Assembly (NCBI GenBank): GCA_023392125.1
Contig: JAEVZS010000033.1
Location: 62,001 to 126,000, forward strand
DNA length: 64,000 nucleotides
Direction: 5' to 3'
Origin: Bacteroidota bacterium
GTDB taxonomy: Bacteria > Bacteroidota > Bacteroidia > Cytophagales > Cytophagaceae
In this document: in pieces, positions 51,205-60,289 of the stretch
How the letters are laid out: every line of letters starts with the position of its first letter
How positions within the stretch are numbered: position 1 is the stretch's first letter
Notes under the pieces: model-generated
Database searches by the model: none
What the model was told of the DNA's origin: nothing
What the model saw: the letters and a program-made list of their open reading frames with translations, nothing else
Position numbers and translations under genes: made by a program

Positions 51205-51965
51205 AAATAATAACCTACAACATAAACGGCTTTCGTTCCGCACTCAGGAAAGGTTTTGATGAATGGCTTTTTGCTACCAGTGCAGATCTGGTTTGTCTTC
51301 AGGAGATTAAATGTTTGCCGGAAGATATAGACAGTGCACCCTTTCGGGAAGCAGGATATGAAATATACTGGCACCCGGCCCAAAAAAAAGGTTATAGCGG
51401 TCTGGCAACTCTGAGCAAGGTATCTCCAAAATCAGTGTGTATAGGATGTGGTATTGAAAAATATGATACCGAAGGAAGAGTTTTACGACTTGATTTTGAA
51501 ACTTTTTCTGTAGTAAACGTATACATGCCTTCCGGCTCGAGCGGTGATGAAAGGCAAAGCTTCAAATTTGGTTGGATGGATGACTTCTATGAGTATATCC
51601 ATGATCTCAAAAAAGAACTTCCAAATCTCATTGTATGTGGCGATTATAATATCTGCCATCGGCCAATAGATATACACAATCCGAAATCCAATGCCAAATC
51701 ATCCGGTTTTCTTCCGGAAGAAAGAGAATGGATGGAAAAATTGTTTTCTTCCGGTTTTCATGATGCATTCAGGCATTTTAATCAGGAGCCGCATCATTAT
51801 ACCTGGTGGAGCTACAGAGCAGGAGCAAGGGGCAAGAACTTAGGCTGGCGAATTGACTATCATGCTGTTACTGACAGTATGCTTCCAAGACTGCGGCGTT
51901 CGGTTATTCTGAAAGAAGCCTTTCATTCTGATCATTGCCCCGTTTTATTAGAGATAGCAGATTAA
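51201..51965 (+). CDS. xth: Exodeoxyribonuclease III
   Basis: This 254-residue enzyme is an AP endonuclease/3' exonuclease for base-excision repair. It has the EEP-fold signature 'ITYNINGFRSALRKGFDEWL' at the start, 'DLVCLQEIK' (metal Glu), 'VVNVYMPSG', 'LIVCGDYNICHRPIDIHNP' (Asp/Asn), 'HHYTWWSYRAGARGKNLGWRIDYHAV' and the final 'HSDHCPVLLEI' (catalytic Asp-His). Length is normal. It overlaps the preceding conserved gene by 4 bp. It is 99 bp upstream of the oligopeptide-binding gene. Confidence 0.92.
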   Translation: MKIITYNINGFRSALRKGFDEWLFATSADLVCLQEIKCLPEDIDSAPFREAGYEIYWHPAQKKGYSGLATLSKVSPKSVCIGCGIEKYDTEGRVLRLDFETFSVVNVYMPSGSSGDERQSFKFGWMDDFYEYIHDLKKELPNLIVCGDYNICHRPIDIHNPKSNAKSSGFLPEEREWMEKLFSSGFHDAFRHFNQEPHHYTWWSYRAGARGKNLGWRIDYHAVTDSMLPRLRRSVILKEAFHSDHCPVLLEIAD

Positions 51966-52064
51966 AAGACAAAGTTTTTTTTGAAGAAAATTGTTTTTAT
52001 ATTGCTGTTTTTAATTTCAACATTAACGTATTTTTACAAAGACAAATAAATAATAACAGGTATA

Positions 52065-53819
52065 ATGAAAAGAATATTTTTATCATTTCTGTGTGCTGGA
52101 ATAATTTTTCAATCCTGTGATACCGGCAGAGAAGGTAGCACAGGAGCATCTCTGGAGCTCAGAGAAGCCCGGGGCGGAAAATACTATGGACAGGTTTTGA
52201 GAATCAATGAATCCGATTACTTCAAGAATCTGTTTCCTCATCATGTAATTGATGCCATCTCTTACAGAATTGCGGCTCAGGTTTATGACGGACTTTTAAA
52301 ATTCAACCCACAGGATCTCACCCTTGTAAAGGGGCTTGCCGAGGATTATTCCGTAGATTCAACCAATACCATTTATACCTTCAAACTTCGTAAAGGCGTA
52401 ATGTTTCATGATGATGCCTGCTTTGAAGATGGTAAAGGAAGAGAGGTCACTGCAGACGATATAAAGTATTGTTTTACCCTTCTTTGTACTCAATATCCAA
52501 ATAATCAGGGATTTACCGTATTTAAGGATATACTGAAAGGTGCAAATGAGTACTATGCGGCAAGCGCTAATGGTAAAAAACCTGACTTTGAAGTAGCAGG
52601 AATCGAAGTTGTGGATCAGTATACCATCAAATTTGAGCTTACAGAACCCAATTCCATATTTCTATACAACCTTGCCCGTCCCTTTACATTCATCTTCCCG
52701 AGAGAAGCATATGAAAAGTATGGTCTTGAAATGAGAGTTCATGCTGTAGGTACCGGTCCTTTCCACATTCAGCACATTGAAGAAAATACCTCTGTTATTC
52801 TTAAGAAAAATGATAATTATTATGCTTATGATGAAGAAGGAAACAAGCTTCCCTACATCGATGGTATAAAAATCAAATTTATTCAGGACAGAAAAACTGA
52901 GTTGCTTGAATTCAAAAAAGGAAACCTGGATTTGATGTATCGTCTTCCGACAGATTATATTATTGAAATCCTTGAAGAAGCAAATTCTCAAAAAGGCGTT
53001 TATGGAAAATATCAGCTTCAAAGAACACCTGAGATGGCTACGCACATTTATGCTTTCTTAAATCAGGGACTTTTCAGTGATGTCAACATACGTAAGGCAT
53101 TTTCATTCTCGATTGACAGAAAAAAGATACTTGAAGCTGTTTTGAACGGTGAGGGTTATGCACCCGGTTATCATGGAATCACACCTCCAATTCCGATCTT
53201 CAAGGAAAAAGGATATGATGTGGAATCCATTAAAGGATATAACAAAAATCTGGATTCTGCCAGATTCTACCTGAAAAAGGCGGGATATCCTGATGGAAAC
53301 GGTTTCCCTAAAATCGTACTTGATCTGAATGCAGACGGTGAGCGTAATATTCCTGTAGCCGAAGAAATACAAAAGCAGTTGAAAGACAATCTTAATATTG
53401 ATATTGAGTTGAATCTGATTCCACAGGCACAGTTAGTTGAAAAAATGATTACCGGACAATCAACCTTCTTCAGAGTTGGGTGGATTGCTGATTATCCGCA
53501 TCCTGAAAACTTCCTTTGGTTGTTCTATGGAAAAACAGTTCCTGAGGATCCTTCGCAAATATCTTATCCAAACATGTTAAGATACAAAAACGCGAAATTT
53601 GATGAGCTCTATGAGAAAGGTCTCAACTCCAAATCAGAAGAGGAAACATACAAGTATTTCCTTCAGGCTGAAAACGTATTGATGCAAGATGCACCAGCCA
53701 TCATGCTATGGTATGATGAAGGATATAATATGCTTCAGCCAAACGTGCGCAACTTCTATAGCAATGCCATGAACTATAGAGACTTTTCAAAGGTATATCT
53801 TGTACCTTCCAGTAAGTGA
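52065..53819 (+). CDS. Oligopeptide-type ABC transporter substrate-binding lipoprotein
   Basis: This 584-residue lipoprotein has a signal peptide ending in a lipobox (IIFQSC, Cys near 18) and a solute-binding protein family 5 domain: 'QVYDGLLKFNPQDLTLVKGLAEDYSVD', 'YTFKLRKGVMFHDDACF...GREVTADDIKYC' (about 105-145), 'LNQGLFSDVNIRKAFSFSIDRKKIL' and 'VGWIADYPHPENFLWLFYG'. It should bind peptides or a similar ligand in the periplasm and pass them to a permease. No permease or ATPase genes are next to it, so the transporter must lie elsewhere. A terminator follows its stop. Confidence 0.9.
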   Translation: MKRIFLSFLCAGIIFQSCDTGREGSTGASLELREARGGKYYGQVLRINESDYFKNLFPHHVIDAISYRIAAQVYDGLLKFNPQDLTLVKGLAEDYSVDSTNTIYTFKLRKGVMFHDDACFEDGKGREVTADDIKYCFTLLCTQYPNNQGFTVFKDILKGANEYYAASANGKKPDFEVAGIEVVDQYTIKFELTEPNSIFLYNLARPFTFIFPREAYEKYGLEMRVHAVGTGPFHIQHIEENTSVILKKNDNYYAYDEEGNKLPYIDGIKIKFIQDRKTELLEFKKGNLDLMYRLPTDYIIEILEEANSQKGVYGKYQLQRTPEMATHIYAFLNQGLFSDVNIRKAFSFSIDRKKILEAVLNGEGYAPGYHGITPPIPIFKEKGYDVESIKGYNKNLDSARFYLKKAGYPDGNGFPKIVLDLNADGERNIPVAEEIQKQLKDNLNIDIELNLIPQAQLVEKMITGQSTFFRVGWIADYPHPENFLWLFYGKTVPEDPSQISYPNMLRYKNAKFDELYEKGLNSKSEEETYKYFLQAENVLMQDAPAIMLWYDEGYNMLQPNVRNFYSNAMNYRDFSKVYLVPSSK

Positions 53820-53845
53820 TAAACTTTAGAAAGTCGGTATAAACC

Positions 53846-53890
53846 TTATCCCGTGCATCTTTGTTAATAGGTGTACGGGATAATATTTTA
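53846..53890 (+). terminator. Intrinsic terminator of the binding-protein gene
   Basis: TTATCCCGTGCA (53846-53857) pairs with TGTACGGGATAA (53872-53883), with one G-T pair, followed by an AT-rich TATTTTAT. It lies 27 bp after the stop. Confidence 0.7.
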
Positions 53891-53914
53891 TAAACTACCT
53901 ACGTTTTCTGTCTG

Positions 53915-56900
53915 ATGTCAGATGCATTGTTTTCAGACCTGCTCCAGAAGCTTCAGGCATACAAGAAGAAATACTACCTCAACAGACTGTTGAAGGGTCT
54001 GATATTTTTTTTTGCATTAGCCTTCGTTGCTTATCTTATTCTTTCCATAATAGAATATTATGGGAGATATAATTCTGTATTTCGTTTTGTATTTCTGAGC
54101 AGTTATCTTGTACTGACAATAATCGGATTATCCCGCTGGATTATAATCCCGTTGGCCGAATTGCTCTCATTGAAAAAGCAAATGAGTAATGAACAGGCAG
54201 CAAAAGAAATCGGCAGATTTTTCCCCCAGGTTAGCGATAAGCTTTTAAATACTCTCCAGCTGGATTCCCTTAACCAAAAAGATAATCTTTTCATACAGGC
54301 CAGTATTTCGCAAAAAACCCGTGAATTGTCAATCGTTCCGTTTACCAATGCGGTAAACTATAAAGAAAATAACCGTTATCTCAGATATCTCGGAATACCA
54401 TTTTCAATCTTTCTTGTCCTGATTATTTTCATTCCGGAAATGCTGACAGAAAGTACAGCCCGTATTATTAATTACGACAAAGAATATAGTTATCCGGCAC
54501 CTTTTACTTTCCAGTTACAAAATGAAGAGCTAAGTGGGTATCGGAATGAGGACTATGTCCTCCATTTAAAAGTTGATGGGAAGATGATCCCATCTCAGGT
54601 ATTTTTACAATCAGGAAAACGTAAAATCAAGCTGGCTAAATCGGAAAACGGGCTTTATACACACACATTTAAAAATCTGCAGAAAGACGAAATTTTTCGT
54701 TTTGAAGCAGCAGGATATACATCTTCAGATTATACATTGAAACTGTTTTCCAGACCTAATCTTAAAACTTTTGATATAGAAGCTGTCTATCCGGCGTATC
54801 TTAACAAAACTTCCCAAATTCTCTCCAATGCCGGACATCTGACCATTCCGGAAGGCACCCTTCTCAAATGGAATTTCATAACAGAAGATGTAGAGAATAT
54901 TACCGTGCGTTTCAGCGATCCTGCCCAAGAGACCGTACAGCTAAAATCCGGAAATGATCGGTTCTCTCTTACCCGAAAGATTAAACGATCGCTTGATTAC
55001 CATCTCGATCTGGATAATAAGTATGGGCGGTCAAAAGATAAGATCAGCTATCATATCAATGTGATACCTGATCAGTATCCGGAAATCAATGCTGAAAGCT
55101 ATAAGGACTCTATTCTCTATAATTTCATTACCATCGGCGGGAATATTTCAGATGATTACGGCCTAAGCAGGCTCAATGTATTTTATAAAATAACGGACGA
55201 AAGGGATGCGGACAAAATAAGCATATATAAAAGCTTCCCTGTCCGCATTAACGCCAACAGTCTTTCAGAAAACTTTATCATAAACTGGCCTCTTGATTCA
55301 TTTGATTTAAAGCCCGGGCAGCAATTGGACTATTATCTCAGCGTATGGGATAATGATGGCGTAAACGGCCCAAAAAGCAGCAAATCACGTATGTTCTCTT
55401 TTGTTATTCCTGATAAGGAAACAATACGGGAAGAAATGAAAACATCATCCAAAACTGCTGAACAATCCATTGCTCAATCTCTGTCAAAATCCAAACAGCT
55501 GAAAAAAGAAATGGAGGATATTGAGAACAGACTCAAGACCAAAAATCAGCTCAACTGGCAAGATAAAAAGGCAATGGAAGAGCTGCTCCAAAAGCATGAA
55601 GAGTTAAAGAAAGAAATCGAAGAATTAAAGAAGGAATACGACCGTCTGAGTGAGAAACAGGAAAAATTCAACAAGCCTGACGAAGAGCTGAAGCAAAAAA
55701 TGGAACAGCTACAGAAGCTTATGGATGAATTGCTTGATGATGAAACAAAAAAGCTTTACGAAGAAATGCAGAAACTTTTGCAGGATAAAGTCGATAAAAA
55801 CGAATTGCAGAAGATACTTGAGCAGATAAAGCAAAAAGACAATACCATGCATAACGAACTGGAACGAACCCTGGAATGGTTTAAACAAATCCAGTTTGAG
55901 CAAAAATTAAATGAAATCAAAAACGATCTTCAGGATCTGAGCAAGGAGCAGAAAAAACTTGCTGATGAAACCAAGGAAGACAAGAAAAGCAACAACGAAG
56001 AGTTGCTTGACAAGCAAGAAAAGCTGAATGAAGATTTTAAAAATCTGGAAAAAGAACTAAACGAACTTGACAAGCTCAACAACGACATGAAGGATAAAAA
56101 TGACATGGGCGATATGAGCAGTGACAAAGAAGAGATAAAAAATAAGCAACAAAAGGGGACGGAACAGCTCCAAAAGAACCAGAATAAAAAAGCTTCTGAA
56201 TCTCAAAAGGACGCAGGAGATAAAATGCAGGAAATGGCAGATAAGATGGCACAAATGCAAAGTCAGATGAGCCAGGAGCAAACTGAGGAGAATATGGAGG
56301 ATCTGCGCGCCATACTGGACAATCTTATTAAGTTATCTTTTGACCAGGAGGATCTGATGAAAGAATTCCGAAAAGTGAATCAGTCGGACCCCAGATATAT
56401 TGAGTTATCACAAAAGCAATTCAAATTAAAAGATGACAGCAGGATTATTGAAGATAGTCTGCTGGCATTAGCTCAACGGGTATTCCAAATCCAATCGTTT
56501 GTAACGAGAGAAATAGGGGAAATGAATCGTCATATGGATGCCAGTATTAAAAATCTGCGCGACCGTCGTCCCGATCTCGCTACCGGCAATCAGCAATTTA
56601 CCATGACATCTGTCAATAACCTTGCTCTGATGCTTAATGATGCTCTGAAACAGATGCAACAACAATTGGCTCAGATGCAGGGTGGGTCACAGATGTGTAA
56701 CAAACCTGGAGGGCAAAATAAAAAACCCGGCCTGGGCGATTTGCAAAAGCAATTAAACCAGCAAATAGAACAGTTAAAGAATGGCAACGGCAAACCAGGA
56801 GGAGATAAACCAGGTGGCAATATGTCTATGGAAATCGCTAAAATGGCTGCTCAGCAGGAAATGATTCGAAATGCATTGAAAGAACTGCAAAAACAATCTT

Positions 56901-57244
56901 CAGGTGGAGATAAAAGTGGTAAAGAGCTTTCAGAAATATTAAAAGAAATGGAACAAAGCGAAAGAGATCTCGTAAATAAAAACATATCTCAGGAACTTTT
57001 ACTACGCCAGAAAGAAATATTAACAAGACTTTTGGAAGCTGAAAAATCCCTTCGGGAAAGAGACACGGACAATGAACGTGAGTCCAATCAGGGTAAAGAC
57101 CTCAATAGAGATATGCCTCCTGACTTTGAAAAGTATTTAAAAGAAAAAGAAAAACAAATTGAACTTTTAAAAACCGTCAATCCTTCTCTTACGCCATACT
57201 ATAAGAAGGAGGTAAACGAATATTTTCAAAAAATTGGAAAATGA
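53915..57244 (+). CDS. DUF4175-family membrane coiled-coil protein
   Basis: This 1109-residue protein has three N-terminal hydrophobic segments (about 24-45, 62-85 and 163-183), a beta-rich region (about 190-480, 'LNVFYKITDERD', 'LDYYLSVWDNDGVNGPKSS') and then several hundred residues of charged, helical, coiled-coil sequence rich in E, K, Q and D (about 505-1000), with the run 'KLMDELLDDETKKLYEEMQ' as an example. It ends in a helical, Gln/Asn/Gly-rich segment. DUF4175 proteins are conserved in Bacteroidota, of unknown function, and probably span the inner membrane into the periplasm. It is 19 bp upstream of the RsbW-like gene, so an operon with ybeY is likely. Confidence 0.87.
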   Translation: MSDALFSDLLQKLQAYKKKYYLNRLLKGLIFFFALAFVAYLILSIIEYYGRYNSVFRFVFLSSYLVLTIIGLSRWIIIPLAELLSLKKQMSNEQAAKEIGRFFPQVSDKLLNTLQLDSLNQKDNLFIQASISQKTRELSIVPFTNAVNYKENNRYLRYLGIPFSIFLVLIIFIPEMLTESTARIINYDKEYSYPAPFTFQLQNEELSGYRNEDYVLHLKVDGKMIPSQVFLQSGKRKIKLAKSENGLYTHTFKNLQKDEIFRFEAAGYTSSDYTLKLFSRPNLKTFDIEAVYPAYLNKTSQILSNAGHLTIPEGTLLKWNFITEDVENITVRFSDPAQETVQLKSGNDRFSLTRKIKRSLDYHLDLDNKYGRSKDKISYHINVIPDQYPEINAESYKDSILYNFITIGGNISDDYGLSRLNVFYKITDERDADKISIYKSFPVRINANSLSENFIINWPLDSFDLKPGQQLDYYLSVWDNDGVNGPKSSKSRMFSFVIPDKETIREEMKTSSKTAEQSIAQSLSKSKQLKKEMEDIENRLKTKNQLNWQDKKAMEELLQKHEELKKEIEELKKEYDRLSEKQEKFNKPDEELKQKMEQLQKLMDELLDDETKKLYEEMQKLLQDKVDKNELQKILEQIKQKDNTMHNELERTLEWFKQIQFEQKLNEIKNDLQDLSKEQKKLADETKEDKKSNNEELLDKQEKLNEDFKNLEKELNELDKLNNDMKDKNDMGDMSSDKEEIKNKQQKGTEQLQKNQNKKASESQKDAGDKMQEMADKMAQMQSQMSQEQTEENMEDLRAILDNLIKLSFDQEDLMKEFRKVNQSDPRYIELSQKQFKLKDDSRIIEDSLLALAQRVFQIQSFVTREIGEMNRHMDASIKNLRDRRPDLATGNQQFTMTSVNNLALMLNDALKQMQQQLAQMQGGSQMCNKPGGQNKKPGLGDLQKQLNQQIEQLKNGNGKPGGDKPGGNMSMEIAKMAAQQEMIRNALKELQKQSSGGDKSGKELSEILKEMEQSERDLVNKNISQELLLRQKEILTRLLEAEKSLRERDTDNERESNQGKDLNRDMPPDFEKYLKEKEKQIELLKTVNPSLTPYYKKEVNEYFQKIGK

Positions 57245-57263
57245 TTTTTAAATTGCACTATCA

Positions 57264-57683
57264 ATGACCTTAATGAAAGAAATGACTGCTTTAAAGATTG
57301 AGATACCTTCACTAAGTGAAAACATACGTATTGTTGAAAGTTTTATTGACAACGTGAAGGATAAATTTCATATAGATGATGATATATACGGAAACATCAT
57401 GGTTGCTGTCACTGAAGCCGTAAACAATGCGATCAACCACGGAAATCAGGGAGACAAAAATAAGAATGTCAAACTAAGTGTTGTTTGCGAAGAAAACCTT
57501 ATGCGGTTTATCATAGAAGATGAGGGAAAAGGGTTTGAATACGAAACTCTTCCTGATCCTACAGAGCCTGAAAACCTGAATAAACTTAGCGGCAGGGGTA
57601 TCTTCCTTATGAAACATCTGTCTGATGAAGTCAAATTCTTTGACGAAGGAAGAAAAACAGAACTTACATTTTATTTCTCCTGA
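57264..57683 (+). CDS. RsbW-like ATP-binding protein (anti-sigma-type HATPase)
   Basis: This 139-residue cytoplasmic protein is a bare HATPase_c_2 domain, as in RsbW/SpoIIAB serine kinases: 'GNIMVAVTEAVNNAINHGNQGD' (N box, about 46-67), 'IIEDEGKGFEYETLPDPTEPENLNKLSGRGIFLMKHLSDEV' (G1 and G2 boxes). RsbW-type proteins bind and phosphorylate an anti-anti-sigma partner and sequester a sigma factor. No sigma factor or STAS protein is encoded next to it here. The start is uncertain: ATG at 57264, 57273 and 57282 all fit, the last two giving a shorter N-terminus. Its stop touches the ATG of ybeY (TGATG), so translation is coupled. Confidence 0.85.
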   Translation: MTLMKEMTALKIEIPSLSENIRIVESFIDNVKDKFHIDDDIYGNIMVAVTEAVNNAINHGNQGDKNKNVKLSVVCEENLMRFIIEDEGKGFEYETLPDPTEPENLNKLSGRGIFLMKHLSDEVKFFDEGRKTELTFYFS

Positions 57684-58111
57684 TGAAAAAAAAAGGCAGC
57701 ATTCATTACTTTACAGAGGATACGACATTTACCTTAAAAGATAAAAGAAAAACAAACTCCTGGATTCGTAAAACCATTGAACTGGAAAATAAAAATCCAG
57801 GAGACCTTAATTATATTTTTTGTTCAGATTCCTATCTGCTAGATCTGAATATTCAATACCTCAATCATAATACCCTAACAGATATCATCACCTTTAATTC
57901 CGCTGATACAGCAAATGAAATTAGCGGAGATATCTTTATAAGCATAGATCGGATCAAAGAAAACGCCAACAATATTGGAACGGATTTCACCGATGAACTT
58001 CACAGAGTAATTATACATGGAATACTCCATTTGTGCGGCTACAAAGACAAAAGTCAGGATGAAAAAAAGCAAATGCGAGCAATGGAAGAACATTACCTTT
58101 CCCTTCGCTAA
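57683..58111 (+). CDS. ybeY: Endoribonuclease YbeY, 16S rRNA maturation
   Basis: This 142-residue metalloendonuclease helps process 16S rRNA and ribosome quality control. The motif at the zinc site is 'IHGILHLCGYKDKS' with H112 and H116, but the third ligand position is D122 where E. coli has His (HGxLHLxGyDH). 'NHNTLTDIITFNSA' and 'GDIFISIDRI' are the other family motifs. An Asp can still bind zinc, and this change may be typical of the phylum. Length is normal. It overlaps the RsbW-like gene by one base and is followed directly by two parS sites and mnmG. Confidence 0.9.
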   Translation: MKKKGSIHYFTEDTTFTLKDKRKTNSWIRKTIELENKNPGDLNYIFCSDSYLLDLNIQYLNHNTLTDIITFNSADTANEISGDIFISIDRIKENANNIGTDFTDELHRVIIHGILHLCGYKDKSQDEKKQMRAMEEHYLSLR

Positions 58112-58113
58112 TA

Positions 58114-58129
58114 TGTTCCACGTGGAACA
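58114..58129. promoter_or_regulatory. parS: parS centromere site 1
   Basis: TGTTCCACGTGGAACA is the ParB-binding parS consensus, in perfect palindromic form, and the symmetry extends to 22 bp (58111-58132). It starts 3 bases after the ybeY stop. ParB (Spo0J) binds such sites near the chromosome origin and loads condensin. No parA or parB gene lies in this window. Confidence 0.88.
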
Positions 58130-58171
58130 TATTTAAAAGAAAGTCAAACCAACTAAACAATATCCGTACAA

Positions 58172-58187
58172 TGTTCCACGTGGAACA
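58172..58187. promoter_or_regulatory. parS: parS centromere site 2
   Basis: A second exact TGTTCCACGTGGAACA lies 58 bp from the first, with 20 bp of perfect symmetry (58170-58189), and ends 20 bp before the mnmG ATG. Two identical 16-mers this close cannot be chance and mark a ParB nucleation site. Confidence 0.88.
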
Positions 58188-58207
58188 TTTCTTATTTAAA
58201 AACATAT

Positions 58208-60070
58208 ATGTTTAAAGAATACGATGTAATTGTAGTAGGAGCAGGACATGCAGGTTGCGAGGCCGCAGCTGCGGCTGCTAATATGGGCTCTTCAGTCCTT
58301 CTTGCTACCATGAACATGCAGACAATAGCTCAAATGTCCTGCAATCCTGCCATGGGTGGGGTTGCTAAAGGGCAAATAGTAAGAGAAATTGACGCATTGG
58401 GAGGAATGTCAGGTATAATTACTGACAAAACAGCTATACAATTCAGAATGCTCAATCTATCAAAGGGACCTGCTATGTGGAGCCCCAGAGCTCAAAGCGA
58501 TCGCTTTCGTTTTGCTGAAGAATGGAGATTAGCACTCGAAAAGATTCCTAATGTTGATTTTTGGCAGGAGATGGTAACAGGTATTGTTGTAAAAAACAAT
58601 AAAGTTACCGGGATAAAAACTTCAATAGGAATAGAGATTCAGGCCAAATCAGTTGTACTTACAAATGGAACTTTTTTAAATGGTATTATCCATATAGGAG
58701 AAAAAAGATTTGGCGGTGGCAGAGCAGGAGAGAGGGCTGCAAAAGGAATAACTGAACAGCTCACTGAGTTAGGATTTGAGTCCGGCAGAATGAAAACCGG
58801 TACTCCGCCCCGTGTAGATGGTCGTACACTGGATTATAGTAAAATGGAAGAACAAAAAGGCGATGAAAAACCAAAAAAATTCTCTTTCAGTGATATCAAT
58901 CCTATAGAAAAACAACGCAGCTGCTTTATAACATATACGAATGCTCATGTACACGAAGTACTAAAAACCGGATTTGATAAATCTCCGATGTATACCGGAA
59001 GAATACAAGGACTTGGACCACGGTATTGTCCTTCAGTGGAAGATAAAATTAACCGCTTTGCTGACAAGGAAAGACATCAGATATTTGTAGAACCGGAAGG
59101 ATGGGATACAGTAGAGGTTTATGTAAATGGTTTTTCGACCTCATTGCCCGAAGATGTCCAGTTTAAAGCAATACGCCTGATTCCCGGATTTGAAAATGCA
59201 AAACTTTTCAGACCTGGTTACGCAATAGAGTATGATTTTTTTCCTCCAACTCAATTAAAAAATACGCTGGAGACCAAACTAATCGATAATCTGTTTTTTG
59301 CCGGCCAGATAAATGGTACAACCGGATATGAAGAAGCCGCGGCACAAGGACTCATAGCTGGTATAAATGCACATAATAAAGTACACAAAAAGGATCCCTT
59401 TGTACTATCCCGGTCTGAAGCCTATATAGGTGTATTGATCGATGACCTTATAAACAAAGGTACCAATGAACCATACCGGATGTTTACCTCACGTGCAGAA
59501 TACAGAATTCTTCTCAGACAGGACAACGCCGATCTGAGACTTACCGAAAAAGGATACCAGATAGGTCTCGCTGATCAAAAAAGATATAGTAAAGTAGTCA
59601 AAAAAAAGAAGGATGTAGAAGAGGTTATCGATAAACTGAAAGAAATAAAATTTACACCGGAACAAATCAATTCTTTCCTACAACATAAGGAATCAGCAGA
59701 AATCAAAGAGAAAAGTTCTGTCTATAATCTAATAAAAAGACCAAACATATCTCTTGAAGATTTCCTTCCGTTACACCCACTATTGGAAGATATACATGCG
59801 TCATATGAAGAAGAAGTAATCGAACAATCCAATATCCAGGTAAAATATGAAACCTATATTGAGAAAGAAGAGCAAATGGCAAAAAAAATGCTTTCACTCG
59901 AAAATTTAAGAATCAAGGATAGCATAAACTATGACGAAATAACAACAATAAGTGCCGAAGCGAGGGAAAAATTAAAGAAAATAAAACCTGATACACTTGG
60001 GCAGGCATCAAGAATCAGTGGAGTAAATCCATCAGATATATCAATTCTTATGGTTTATCTGAATAAATAA
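58208..60070 (+). CDS. mnmG: tRNA uridine-5-carboxymethylaminomethyl modification enzyme MnmG (GidA)
   Basis: This 620-residue FAD protein works with MnmE to add the carboxymethylaminomethyl group to U34 of tRNAs, a wobble modification. The FAD motif is 'DVIVVGAGHAGCEAAAAAANMG' and is followed by 'MSCNPAMGGVAKGQIVREIDALGG'. The middle has 'GRAGERAAKGITEQL' and 'MKTGTPPRVDGRT', and the C-terminal helical domain ends 'GQASRISGVNPSDISILMVYL', which matches the family. Length is normal. Two parS sites precede it. Its stop shares bases with the ATG of a 53-codon frame (TAATG). gidA is often found in the origin region. Confidence 0.95.
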   Translation: MFKEYDVIVVGAGHAGCEAAAAAANMGSSVLLATMNMQTIAQMSCNPAMGGVAKGQIVREIDALGGMSGIITDKTAIQFRMLNLSKGPAMWSPRAQSDRFRFAEEWRLALEKIPNVDFWQEMVTGIVVKNNKVTGIKTSIGIEIQAKSVVLTNGTFLNGIIHIGEKRFGGGRAGERAAKGITEQLTELGFESGRMKTGTPPRVDGRTLDYSKMEEQKGDEKPKKFSFSDINPIEKQRSCFITYTNAHVHEVLKTGFDKSPMYTGRIQGLGPRYCPSVEDKINRFADKERHQIFVEPEGWDTVEVYVNGFSTSLPEDVQFKAIRLIPGFENAKLFRPGYAIEYDFFPPTQLKNTLETKLIDNLFFAGQINGTTGYEEAAAQGLIAGINAHNKVHKKDPFVLSRSEAYIGVLIDDLINKGTNEPYRMFTSRAEYRILLRQDNADLRLTEKGYQIGLADQKRYSKVVKKKKDVEEVIDKLKEIKFTPEQINSFLQHKESAEIKEKSSVYNLIKRPNISLEDFLPLHPLLEDIHASYEEEVIEQSNIQVKYETYIEKEEQMAKKMLSLENLRIKDSINYDEITTISAEAREKLKKIKPDTLGQASRISGVNPSDISILMVYLNK

Positions 60071-60231
60071 TGTTTGATACCATAATAGATAATTGTGGAA
60101 CGGCCTTTGAGGTATTTTATCTTAAAGGCCTGATTCATTTTAAAACGGATAGTTATAATAAGCAGACCCGTCTAAATGCAAAAGGTAACAAAACAAGTAT
60201 CACTTCAGATATCAAGAACCATAATCATTAA
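60070..60231 (+). CDS. Possible 53-residue protein overlapping the mnmG stop
   Basis: An ATG at 60070, in the TAATG overlap with mnmG, opens a 53-codon frame (MFDTIIDNCGTAFEVFYLKG...) that ends in TAA at 60229-60231. It has no signal peptide or membrane segment, and I recognise no family. The coupling to mnmG and a plausible composition speak for it; the AT-rich, Lys/Asn-rich sequence and lack of any motif speak against. It could also be the decayed start of a longer gene. Confidence 0.3.
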   Translation: MFDTIIDNCGTAFEVFYLKGLIHFKTDSYNKQTRLNAKGNKTSITSDIKNHNH

Positions 60232-60289
60232 TTGGAAACTTTTCCAGTTATAAATAACAATAATGTATCCTATTACCTCAAATAGAAGT

